From NCBI GenBank assembly GCA_036770365.1, contig DAIPJH010000011.1, forward strand, positions 1-64,000: 64,000 nucleotides of DNA, given 5' to 3'. The notes under the pieces were generated by a model, which was given only the letters and a program-made list of their open reading frames with translations, was not told the DNA's origin and made no database searches. Each line of letters begins with the position of its first letter. The first letter of the stretch is position 1. This DNA comes from DAIPJH01 sp036770365 (GTDB lineage: Bacteria > Pseudomonadota > Alphaproteobacteria > Rickettsiales > UBA998). Positions 33,968 through 41,992 of this stretch are shown one piece after another. A program made the position numbers and the translations under genes.

Positions 33968-34009
33968 ATATTAGCTTCGCCCTTGTAGGATGTAATTGAT
34001 TTATGTCAA
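33968..34009 (-). promoter_or_regulatory. Fnr/FixK-box promoter of the cco operon
   Basis: TTGATTTATGTCAA (33996-34009) fits the Fnr/FixK consensus TTGA-N6-TCAA perfectly. On the minus strand the -10 TAATAT lies at 33973-33968. The predicted start is near 33961, so the box centre is 41.5 bp upstream, exactly the class II activator geometry. The leader to the SafE-like ATG would be about 54 nt. Binding is inferred, not shown. Confidence 0.85.
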
Positions 34010-34027
34010 TGGAATTTTGCTTTACCC

Positions 34028-34120
34028 TATGGTCGTTTCAATTAATAATTTAACAGCAAGCGAAAAGCGCAGAAAACTTCCATTTGCAGCACTGTCAAAT
34101 TATTAGGCGTGATAACCATA
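34028..34120. repeat. 93-bp palindromic element D
   Basis: The ends TATGGT / ACCATA pair, and arms AATAATTTAACAG (34044-34056) and CTGTCAAATTATT (34092-34104) pair with one mismatch. The interior AGCGAAAAGCGCAGAAAA ... TTTGCAGCAC matches the core of the element at 13469-13642. It lies upstream of the Fnr-box promoter. Confidence 0.65.
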
Positions 34121-34137
34121 CCTTACTGTACATCTAT

Positions 34138-34170
34138 AAAGAAACGCCGCCACTTTCATGTGACGGCGTC
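34138..34170 (-). terminator. Terminator after the mannose-1-phosphate guanylyltransferase gene
   Basis: The stem ACGCCGCCAC / GTGACGGCGT (one mismatch) has a 6-nt loop. On the minus strand it is followed by TTTCTTTATAG. The other strand has T5 directly after the stem, so it may act both ways. Confidence 0.75.
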
Positions 34171-34208
34171 TTTTTAAATAAGAATTTTAAATAAGAAACT
34201 TCCTGCCA

Positions 34209-35648
34209 TTAAATCTTAGCACGACCATATTTGTCCGAAAAACGCACAATATCATCTTCACCGAGATACGATCCAACCTGAACCTCAATGAATTCAAGTG
34301 GAATCTGCCCAACATTCTCGATCGAATGCACTGCACCAAGCGGAATAAAAACATATTGGTTTTCCGTAAGAATCATCTCTTTCTCATCGCAATAAACTTT
34401 TGCCGTACCGCACACCATCGTCCAATGCTCTGCACGGTGATGATGCATCTGCACGGATAATTTTGCACCGGGCTTTACGCAAATATGCTTGACCTGATGA
34501 CGAGCGGCCAACTCAATCGTTTCATACCATCCCCACGGACGATACACACGCTGATGATGCTCAACCAACTGTGCATTTTCTGCACCAACCTGCTCCATCA
34601 ACTTTTTAACATCTTGCGCACGATCTTTAGGCGCGACCATCACCACATCTTTAGTGGAAACCACCACCATATCTTCTAGACCCACAGTCGCAATCGGCGC
34701 GCCACCATGCGTTTGAATATAGGTATTTGATGTATCTTTGATATAAGCCTTGCCATAGACCACATTACCTGCATTGTCCTTATCACCAATACGCCACAAC
34801 GCATCCCACGCACCTGCATCGCTCCAACCACAACTCACGGGTACGACCGCGGCATTCTTGGTCTTTTCCATCACAGCATAATCAACAGAAATGTTCACCG
34901 TCTCCGCGAAGGCTTCTTTATCAAGATGGATAAAATTAGCATCCCTACTTGCCTTCGCAAGGGCCGCATCACACGCCTCAAGAATCTTAGGCTGGTGTGC
35001 TGCAATTTCTTTTAAGAACGCATCCACAGGGAACATAAACATCCCACTGTTCCACAAATAGTCCCCTGACGCGATATAAGTCTTTGCTGTCGCTTCATCT
35101 GGCTTTTCCACAAATTGCTTCAAACCGTATACGCCGTCCAAACCGACCAGCTTATCTCCTTGAAGAATATAGCCATAACCCGTCTCAGGATATTCAGGTG
35201 TAATCCCAAAAGTTACCAGTTTCCCTTGTGACGCAGCCGCCGCGGCATGATCAATGGCCGTCGAGAATGAAGGATAGTCTTTGATCACATGATCAGACGC
35301 AAGCACCAGCATCAATACATCTGGCTGTGTTTCACGAATATGTAACGCTGCCGCAGCGATTGCGGATGCCGTATTTTGCATCATCGGCTCAAGAATGATA
35401 TCAGACTTTTTTACACCTGCTTCTAACAAATGCTCCGCCACCAAGAAACGATGCTCTTGATTACTTACCACCACAGGCGCAGAAAAGCGTGTGTCTTGCA
35501 CACGGCTCACCGCAAGCTGAAGGAAGCTCTTGCCCTCTCCACCAATACCCAGAAATTGCTTAGGAAATTTTGAACGTGATAGAGGCCACAAACGGCTGCC
35601 CATACCACCACATAATACTACCGGTACAATGTTTTGTTTTGCTGACAT
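34209..35648 (-). CDS. manC: Mannose-1-phosphate guanylyltransferase / mannose-6-phosphate isomerase
   Basis: This 479-residue bifunctional enzyme makes GDP-mannose. The N-terminal nucleotidyltransferase has the signature VVLCGGMGSRLWPLSRSKFPKQF and FVEKPDEATA. The C-terminal cupin isomerase domain has QVKHICVKPGAKLSVQMHHHRAEHW and the metal-binding pattern HHHRAEHW. I begin at the ATG at 35648 (MSAKQNIVP), which has AGGA at good spacing; the ORF continues 89 codons upstream to 35915 with unconserved sequence. It is divergent from a phosphomannomutase gene, so the two enzymes form a GDP-mannose module. Confidence 0.94.
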   Translation of the reverse strand: MSAKQNIVPVVLCGGMGSRLWPLSRSKFPKQFLGIGGEGKSFLQLAVSRVQDTRFSAPVVVSNQEHRFLVAEHLLEAGVKKSDIILEPMMQNTASAIAAAALHIRETQPDVLMLVLASDHVIKDYPSFSTAIDHAAAAASQGKLVTFGITPEYPETGYGYILQGDKLVGLDGVYGLKQFVEKPDEATAKTYIASGDYLWNSGMFMFPVDAFLKEIAAHQPKILEACDAALAKASRDANFIHLDKEAFAETVNISVDYAVMEKTKNAAVVPVSCGWSDAGAWDALWRIGDKDNAGNVVYGKAYIKDTSNTYIQTHGGAPIATVGLEDMVVVSTKDVVMVAPKDRAQDVKKLMEQVGAENAQLVEHHQRVYRPWGWYETIELAARHQVKHICVKPGAKLSVQMHHHRAEHWTMVCGTAKVYCDEKEMILTENQYVFIPLGAVHSIENVGQIPLEFIEVQVGSYLGEDDIVRFSDKYGRAKI

Positions 35649-35933
35649 ACAATTCCTATTTTCTAAACTATCGCTTGCTAAGTTTGGTGATGCTACCTTT
35701 TTCAGAGCAGATATACAGCGAAAAATGTTGCGCTGCAATTCTACAATTGTAATATCTGAAAAAATCATTACGTTGTTAGCACGTACCTTGTGCCACAACT
35801 GCAACCTGCATTGCAACAAAAATATTAATTTTTCTTTAACTTTTATAAAAAACAAGTTAAGAATATGCAGCAAAGCGTAAGTAACAAGACACCTTAACTC
35901 AACATCATCTTTCACTAAACATTAGGATTTACC

Positions 35934-37373
35934 ATGCCAATTCAAGATAACACAGCTTTAAAAGAACAACCAACTCCTCACCATTTTAACCAATCCATCC
36001 TTCGCGCTTATGACATTCGCGGCGTCGTGGGGGAAACATTATCTGAAGCAGACGCATATGCTATTGGCCAAACGTTTGCGACCAAAATTGCGCGTGAGAA
36101 CAACACGGACACTCCACGCATTGCTACCGCACGTGACGGACGCCTCAGCTCACCTTCCCTATCAAAAGCTCTTATTCAAGGCATGATGGACGCTGGCGCG
36201 CATGTACTAGACACAGGCGTTGGCCCAACCCCTATGCTTTATTTCGCTGTGTATCACTTAAGCGCACACGCAGGCATTATGGTCACAGGGTCACATAACC
36301 CGCCGACCCATAACGGTTTCAAAATGACGATTGGCACAAAACCATTTTATGGCGACAATATCTTATTGCTTGGCACAATGGCGGCCGCAGGCGACGTACA
36401 TACTGCACAGGGATCATCAGAAGAAATTTCTATCTTTAACGCTTACGTGACCCGCCTTGCCGAAGGCTTCAAAAAGGATGGCGCAAAAAACCTCACCGTT
36501 GTCTGGGATGCGGGTAACGGTGCTGCAGGCGACGCCATGGTTGCTGTCAGCAAACTGCTCTCAGGTCGCCATATCATGCTCAATGAAAAAATTGACGGTA
36601 CTTTTCCAAGCCATCACCCCGACCCAACCGTCCCTGAAAACCTCGTGCAGCTCCAAGAAGCAGTCGCACGTGAAAAAGCGGACGTTGGTATTGCCTTTGA
36701 TGGTGATGGTGACCGCGTAGGTGCAGTGGATGCACAAGGCCGTATTGTATGGGGCGATCAACTGCTTATGTTTTTTGCGCGTGAAATTTTATCGCGCAAA
36801 CCAAAGGCAACCATTATTGCTGATGTCAAAGCAAGCCAAACCTTGTTTGATGATGTTGCTACCAATGGCGGCAACCCTATCATGTGGAAAACGGGTCACT
36901 CGCTCATTAAAGCAAAAATGGCAGAGACTCGTGCTGAGATCGCGGGAGAGATGAGCGGTCACATCTTTTTTGCTGATGGTTATTATGGTTTTGACGACGG
37001 TCTTTACGCAGCAGTACGCCTCTTAAACCTGCTCGCGCATGCGCCTCAAACATTGGCACAAATGCGTGATTCTATTCCTGAAGCCTTTAACACACCAGAA
37101 ATTCGCATGGACTGCACTGAAGAACGCAAATTTGCCATCATTGATGAAATCAAAGCACGTCTTAAAAAGACAGATCTGGAAGTCAATGAAGTCGATGGCG
37201 TGCGCGTAAAAGTTGGTAAAGGCTGGTGGCTAGCACGTGCTTCCAACACCCAACCAGCGATTATTGTCCGTGCGGAAGCAGAAAGCGACACTGCTTTGGC
37301 AACACTAGTTACCATGGTCAATGAACAGCTAACACTTAGCGGCGTTGATATCCACGCACGTGCCGCACACTAA
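35934..37373 (+). CDS. Phosphomannomutase / phosphoglucomutase
   Basis: This 479-residue alpha-D-phosphohexomutase (AlgC/ManB type) makes mannose-1-phosphate for GDP-mannose. The catalytic phosphoserine is in MVTGSHNPPTHNG, the Mg2+ loop is DGDGDRVGA, the substrate-specificity loop is GEMSGHIFF, and the phosphate-binding loop RASNTQPAI is near the C-terminus. The ATG at 35934 has TAGGA upstream. It is divergent from the guanylyltransferase gene across 285 bp. A large terminator-like palindrome follows. Confidence 0.93.
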   Translation: MPIQDNTALKEQPTPHHFNQSILRAYDIRGVVGETLSEADAYAIGQTFATKIARENNTDTPRIATARDGRLSSPSLSKALIQGMMDAGAHVLDTGVGPTPMLYFAVYHLSAHAGIMVTGSHNPPTHNGFKMTIGTKPFYGDNILLLGTMAAAGDVHTAQGSSEEISIFNAYVTRLAEGFKKDGAKNLTVVWDAGNGAAGDAMVAVSKLLSGRHIMLNEKIDGTFPSHHPDPTVPENLVQLQEAVAREKADVGIAFDGDGDRVGAVDAQGRIVWGDQLLMFFAREILSRKPKATIIADVKASQTLFDDVATNGGNPIMWKTGHSLIKAKMAETRAEIAGEMSGHIFFADGYYGFDDGLYAAVRLLNLLAHAPQTLAQMRDSIPEAFNTPEIRMDCTEERKFAIIDEIKARLKKTDLEVNEVDGVRVKVGKGWWLARASNTQPAIIVRAEAESDTALATLVTMVNEQLTLSGVDIHARAAH

Positions 37374-37390
37374 GCGTAAATACTCGTGAC

Positions 37391-37426
37391 ATAAAGGGAG
37401 GGAGAGTGACTCCCCCCTCCCTTTAT
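37391..37426. terminator. Perfect 12-bp inverted repeat behind phosphomannomutase
   Basis: ATAAAGGGAGGG (37391-37402) pairs perfectly with CCCTCCCTTTAT (37415-37426), with a 12-nt loop. The T-run is short (CTTTAT), so termination may be weak, but the stem is very stable. Confidence 0.7.
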
Positions 37427-37484
37427 GAACGTTGTATTTTTTCCTCGCCCTACATTTAAGTAACACGCGAACATTCTAATTCGA

Positions 37485-37513
37485 TTGCTCATTGCAAAAC
37501 AGCATTCTATCAT
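37485..37513 (+). promoter_or_regulatory. Predicted mreC operon promoter
   Basis: TTGCTC (37485-37490) and TATCAT (37508-37513) are spaced by 17 nt, with the start expected near 37520. It lies between the palindrome behind phosphomannomutase and the mreC start. Confidence 0.45.
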
Positions 37514-37551
37514 CACAATACTGTCCGACCTTTTGATGAAAGAACTTTCTT

Positions 37552-38394
37552 TTGCGCCCCGTTCGCTCTACTCCATCATCGCTTCGCACCGCATTGCCTG
37601 TAAAACTATGGCTTGCACGCATTTTTATTGGATTACTTCTTGCGTGCGCGCTCCTCTTCATGACCCTTAGTCATGGACAACACCCACTCACCACACGCAT
37701 CACCAGCGCCATCAACGATGCATTCCTTCCTATCATCGAGGCACTCTCGCAACCTGCAATCCTCGCCCAACGCATGAAGCAAAATGCCATTCATTGGAAT
37801 TATACCTATGAAGAGAACGCAAAATTACGTCAAGAAAACGCCCAATTACTAGCATGGCAAAACCTTGCGCTCAAATTAGAGGCAGAAAACAAGGCACTCC
37901 GTAGTTTATTTCAGCTAGAGGCCCTACCGCCTCTCACCTATACCTCTGCTCGTATTGTCGGAGCGCGAGCAGGAAGTTTAGAACATAGTTTACTACTCGC
38001 ACTACCCATAGGACATCATGTCAAACCCGAACAAGCCGTAATGAGCCAACAAGGACTTGTAGGGCGTATTAAAGAAGTAGGTGAGCGTAGTGCCACAGTA
38101 CTGCTCATCACCGACAGCAACACGCGCATCCCTGTCATCTCAGAACGCAGCCGTATTCGCGCCATTTTAGCGGGCGACAATACCGCGCAACCAACCTTAC
38201 AATACTTGCCTGACAATCAAAAACCCGAAAAGGGAGAACGCATCATTACCAGCGACGATGGTCACGTTTTTCCCGCTGGCATCCCCGTTGGAGAAGCCAC
38301 CGATCTTCAACAACATAAAATGCGCATTATCCCATTTGCCTCGCTGGCAACCCTTGAATATGTGCTGATTGCCTCACAGGATACCACACCATGA
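37552..38394 (+). CDS. mreC: MreC, elongasome scaffold
   Basis: This protein of about 280 residues links MreB filaments to the wall-synthesis machinery. It has one helix (IFIGLLLACALLFMTLS) after a basic N-terminus, a coiled coil (about residues 85-118: YEENAKLRQENAQLLAWQNLALKLEAENKALRSLF), and the double beta-barrel periplasmic domain with PTLQYLPDNQKPEKGERIITSDDGHVFPAGIPVG. The start is uncertain: TTG at 37552 is the only candidate that keeps the basic N-terminus, and its ribosome site is weak. It overlaps mreD by ATGA. No mreB gene lies directly upstream. Confidence 0.88.
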   Translation: MRPVRSTPSSLRTALPVKLWLARIFIGLLLACALLFMTLSHGQHPLTTRITSAINDAFLPIIEALSQPAILAQRMKQNAIHWNYTYEENAKLRQENAQLLAWQNLALKLEAENKALRSLFQLEALPPLTYTSARIVGARAGSLEHSLLLALPIGHHVKPEQAVMSQQGLVGRIKEVGERSATVLLITDSNTRIPVISERSRIRAILAGDNTAQPTLQYLPDNQKPEKGERIITSDDGHVFPAGIPVGEATDLQQHKMRIIPFASLATLEYVLIASQDTTP

Positions 38395-38894
38395 CTCCTA
38401 TCAGCATCTCACTCAAAGATCAGATATGGCTACCACTTCTCAGCAACATCTTCGCGCTATTCCTTAGCGTAATTCCCCTACCTTTCTTTCATGAAATCCC
38501 TATGCCAACATGGCTCATGCTCAATATAGGGTATTGGACAATCATTCAACAAAGACCCTCGTCTCCCCTAAGCGTCTTTTTACTTGGGATCATCCTCGAT
38601 GCACTCAGTCATTGTCCACTTGGCGCACATGCCTTTTCTCTACTGATAGTACATCTTTATATGCAACGTCCCAGCATCATTCAAAGTGGCAAAAAAAATA
38701 TGATAGGGGCATGGTCAACCATGATGCTCATCACAACTCTCTATCTACTCATACTCGCACTTGTCTTGTTTTTCAGCAAAGAGCATCTCTCTTCTTTCGT
38801 TGATTTCACCTTACTATGGATAACGACCGCAGCTGCATATCCTTTACTATATTTGTTATACCGACGCCTCTTCGTATCCAACATAGGTTTCTGA
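38391..38894 (+). CDS. mreD: MreD, elongasome membrane subunit
   Basis: This 167-residue membrane protein has five or six helices, for example WLPLLSNIFALFLSVIPLPF, SVFLLGIILDALSHCPLGAH and MMLITTLYLLILALVLFF. The LGIILDALSxxPLGxH text and the position between mreC and mrdA identify it. It starts with a 4-nt overlap with mreC and ends 4 nt before mrdA. Confidence 0.9.
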   Translation: MTPISISLKDQIWLPLLSNIFALFLSVIPLPFFHEIPMPTWLMLNIGYWTIIQQRPSSPLSVFLLGIILDALSHCPLGAHAFSLLIVHLYMQRPSIIQSGKKNMIGAWSTMMLITTLYLLILALVLFFSKEHLSSFVDFTLLWITTAAAYPLLYLLYRRLFVSNIGF

Positions 38895-38898
38895 AGAC

Positions 38899-40770
38899 AT
38901 GGCACGCACATCCACAAAACCCATCAAAAAACCAGATGCGCAAAAAACTTTCACTAGGCGAATGTTGATCATTGGCAGCGTAAAATTAGCTGCAGTCTCA
39001 ACACTACTCGGTCGACTCTATTATCTACAATGTTTAAAACGCGATGAATATTCCATGTTAGCGGAAGACAACCGCGTTCATTTAGATTTACTCGCACCGC
39101 TACGCGGACAGATTACTGACCGCAACGGTGATGTCCTCGCGTCAAATCGCACCTATTATCGCCTGTTGATGGTAAAAGACAAAACAGACCTCACCAAAGC
39201 AATGATCACTAAGCTAGAAAAAATTATTGAACTAACATCCAACCAAAGAAAGCGCATCGAAAAAGACGTTAATACGCTTCCTAAAGGACGCATTATCCTT
39301 ATTAAAGAATATCTAAAATGGGAAGAAATCAGCACCCTTGAATTCCACAAACTAGACTTTCCTAATCTAGTCATCGAATCATCACAAACACGTGATTACC
39401 CACTCGCGTCTTATGCATCTCATCTGCTTGGTTATGTTGGACGCGTGTCCAAAGAAGAACAAAAACCTGAAGAACCCGTGCTTGCTATCCCTGATTTTAA
39501 AATTGGAAAGAATGGTATTGAGAAATCTCGTGAAATGTACCTACGAGGGGTAGCAGGCATCAAGCAGATCGAAGTCAATGTCAACGGCATTCCCGTACGT
39601 GAACTCAGCCGCAAAGACGCTATGCAAGGTCATACCGAAACCCTCACCATTGACGCACGCATCCAACGTTACGCGGCTGAACGTTTAGGTGAAGAAAGTG
39701 CGGGCATCATCGTCATGGATATCCTCAATGGTGACGTGCTAGCACTCACTTCTATGCCGTCCTTCGATCCTAACATTTTTAGCCTCGGCATCCCAGGAGA
39801 CTACTGGAAAGAACTCAATGAGAACCCTAAGACCCCTCTACTCAACAAAGTGATCACAGGACAGTATCCTCCAGGATCAACCTTCAAAATGTGCGTAGGA
39901 CTAGCTGCACTTGAACAAAATATCATCCATAAAAACAGTACAGTACATTGTTCAGGTACATATTATCTTGGCAACAAACCTTTTCGTTGCTGGAAAGCAG
40001 GTGGACATGGCACAATGAACATCACCTCTGCGATTGAGCAGTCATGCGATACTTTTTTCTATACCATGGGACATAGTCTTGGCATCACCCCTTATGCAAA
40101 TGCCGCCAAGTTACTTGGTCTTGGACATACCCATAATATTGGCATTCCTAACGAAAAATCAGGCATTCTTCCCACACCTAAATGGAAAGAATCAGCCTAC
40201 AACCAACCGTGGGTTCCTGGAGATACGATCAATACCAGCATTGGACAGGGCTATAGCTTAGCAACCCCCTTACAACTGATGATCATGACCGCCCGACTTG
40301 CCAGCGGACTCAAAGTCAGTCCCCGCCTTTTCACGGAGGTCGCACTCCCCGAATTTACCAAACTACCATTCAAAGACGAGAATCTTGCCATTATTCGAGA
40401 AGGCATGTCCAACGTCTGCAATAGCCCACATGGTACAGCCTATCGTAGCCGCATTGACATTGCAGGAATGGAACTTGCTGGAAAAACAGGTACGGCACAA
40501 GTACGTCACCTTATTGCGCGTGGTATGGATCAAAACAAGCTGCCATGGGAATTTCGCCACCATGCATTATTTGTCGGCTTTGCACCTATCCACGCACCGC
40601 GTTTTGCGTCCGCACTGATCGTCGAACATGGCGGCGGCGGTGCATCTGCCGCAGCTCCTATCCTCAGCGATGTTCTTAAACAAACCCAATTGCTACTGAC
40701 ACCTCCACCCACAACACCCATCACAACGCCACCTTCCACAGCTACGCCACAAAAGGATGTTTTATTATGA
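38899..40770 (+). CDS. mrdA: Penicillin-binding protein 2
   Basis: This 623-residue peptidoglycan transpeptidase serves cell elongation. It has a short cytoplasmic N-terminus, one helix (IIGSVKLAAVSTLLGRLYYL), a PBP dimer domain (about residues 50-235) and the transpeptidase domain. Active-site motifs are GSTFKM (SxxK), SCDTFFYTMG (SxD/SxC-type) and LAGKTGTAQV (KTG). The C-terminal tail is Thr/Pro-rich (TPPPTTPITTPPST). It overlaps rodA by 4 nt. Confidence 0.96.
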   Translation: MARTSTKPIKKPDAQKTFTRRMLIIGSVKLAAVSTLLGRLYYLQCLKRDEYSMLAEDNRVHLDLLAPLRGQITDRNGDVLASNRTYYRLLMVKDKTDLTKAMITKLEKIIELTSNQRKRIEKDVNTLPKGRIILIKEYLKWEEISTLEFHKLDFPNLVIESSQTRDYPLASYASHLLGYVGRVSKEEQKPEEPVLAIPDFKIGKNGIEKSREMYLRGVAGIKQIEVNVNGIPVRELSRKDAMQGHTETLTIDARIQRYAAERLGEESAGIIVMDILNGDVLALTSMPSFDPNIFSLGIPGDYWKELNENPKTPLLNKVITGQYPPGSTFKMCVGLAALEQNIIHKNSTVHCSGTYYLGNKPFRCWKAGGHGTMNITSAIEQSCDTFFYTMGHSLGITPYANAAKLLGLGHTHNIGIPNEKSGILPTPKWKESAYNQPWVPGDTINTSIGQGYSLATPLQLMIMTARLASGLKVSPRLFTEVALPEFTKLPFKDENLAIIREGMSNVCNSPHGTAYRSRIDIAGMELAGKTGTAQVRHLIARGMDQNKLPWEFRHHALFVGFAPIHAPRFASALIVEHGGGGASAAAPILSDVLKQTQLLLTPPPTTPITTPPSTATPQKDVLL

Positions 40771-41909
40771 TACATCTGCCGCTTGCTTCACGCCGCAAAC
40801 GTATTGACCTAATACGCGACATCCATTGGCCCGTGATCATCCTCGTCTGTATCTTAACAGGATGGGGTTTCATGATGCTTTATTCTGCCTCTGGCGGCAA
40901 CATGAACCCATGGGCGAAAGCACAAGTAACGCGCTTCATCCCGGGGTTTATCCTAATGATAGGCATTACTTTTATCCCCATTCGCCTTTTACTTAAATAT
41001 AGCTATGCGATTTACGGTGGCTGCGTTTTACTGCTCATCATGGTCGACGTGGCAGGGCATATGGGCATGGGGGCGCAACGTTGGTTTGCAATTGGTTCAG
41101 TGAATTTGCAGCCATCAGAACTCACCAAAATCTCCGTTATTCTTGCCCTCGCACATTACTTTCACTACCGAAACCCCGCTGAAAAACGTCATATTTTTTA
41201 TCTCATCCCACCTCTTCTTCTCATGATCCTACCCGCTTTCTTCATTATGCGCCAACCCAACCTCGGCACGACCACTATCTTAATGGTTACAGGCGTAACC
41301 ATTTGCTTTGCAGCGGGTGTTGCATGGCGATATTTCATTGCCGCCATCATCATGGGACTCACGGCACTTCCTATATTATGGAATTTTTTGATGCATGATT
41401 ATCAAAAACAACGTGTTCTCACCTTTTTAAACCCTGAAGAAGATCCACTCGGCACAGGCTATAACATCATCCAATCAATCATTGCCATTGGCTCTGGTGG
41501 ACTTTACGGCAAGGGATATTTACAAGGCTCGCAGGGTCAACTTGACTTTCTTCCTGAAAAACAAACCGACTTCATTTTCACGATGCTCGCTGAAGAATTT
41601 GGTTTCTTAGGAAGTGCATCTGTTATCTTACTCTACAGTGTGCTTATCGCATGTACGATGAGCATTGGCTTACGCTGTCGCCATCGCTTCGGCGCATTGA
41701 TCGCTACAGGTATTGCAGCCATGCTCTTCTTACACTTATTTATTAATGTAGGCATGTCAATGGGACTACTACCCGTAGTCGGTGTACCTCTACCTCTTTT
41801 CTCGTATGGTGGCACAATGTTGATAACAATTCTAGTGGGGTTTGGTGTCTTACTTAATGTTTGGGCGCACCGCAATGAACACCTGCCTGATCACCATCAT
41901 CATTTTTGA
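40767..41909 (+). CDS. rodA: RodA, SEDS glycosyltransferase
   Basis: This 380-residue polytopic peptidoglycan polymerase works with PBP2. About ten helices are seen, with the SEDS signature AEEFGFLGSASVILLYS near residue 275 and GMSMGLLPVVGVPLPLFSYGGT near residue 330. The C-terminus ends in a short His-rich tail. It begins with a 4-nt overlap with mrdA. The bidirectional terminator lies 26 nt behind its stop. Confidence 0.95.
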   Translation: MIHLPLASRRKRIDLIRDIHWPVIILVCILTGWGFMMLYSASGGNMNPWAKAQVTRFIPGFILMIGITFIPIRLLLKYSYAIYGGCVLLLIMVDVAGHMGMGAQRWFAIGSVNLQPSELTKISVILALAHYFHYRNPAEKRHIFYLIPPLLLMILPAFFIMRQPNLGTTTILMVTGVTICFAAGVAWRYFIAAIIMGLTALPILWNFLMHDYQKQRVLTFLNPEEDPLGTGYNIIQSIIAIGSGGLYGKGYLQGSQGQLDFLPEKQTDFIFTMLAEEFGFLGSASVILLYSVLIACTMSIGLRCRHRFGALIATGIAAMLFLHLFINVGMSMGLLPVVGVPLPLFSYGGTMLITILVGFGVLLNVWAHRNEHLPDHHHHF

Positions 41910-41934
41910 TTTACACGTGATTCAATGACGCAAT

Positions 41935-41971
41935 AAAAAACCCTTCCCGCGTTTAGGTGGGAAGGGTTTTT
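41935..41971. terminator. Bidirectional terminator between rodA and tpsA
   Basis: The stem CCCTTCCC / GGGAAGGG (41941-41948 with 41959-41966) is flanked by A6 and T5, so it serves rodA and the convergent tpsA gene. Confidence 0.9.
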
Positions 41972-41992
41972 ATTCAACGATACATACCAAAA

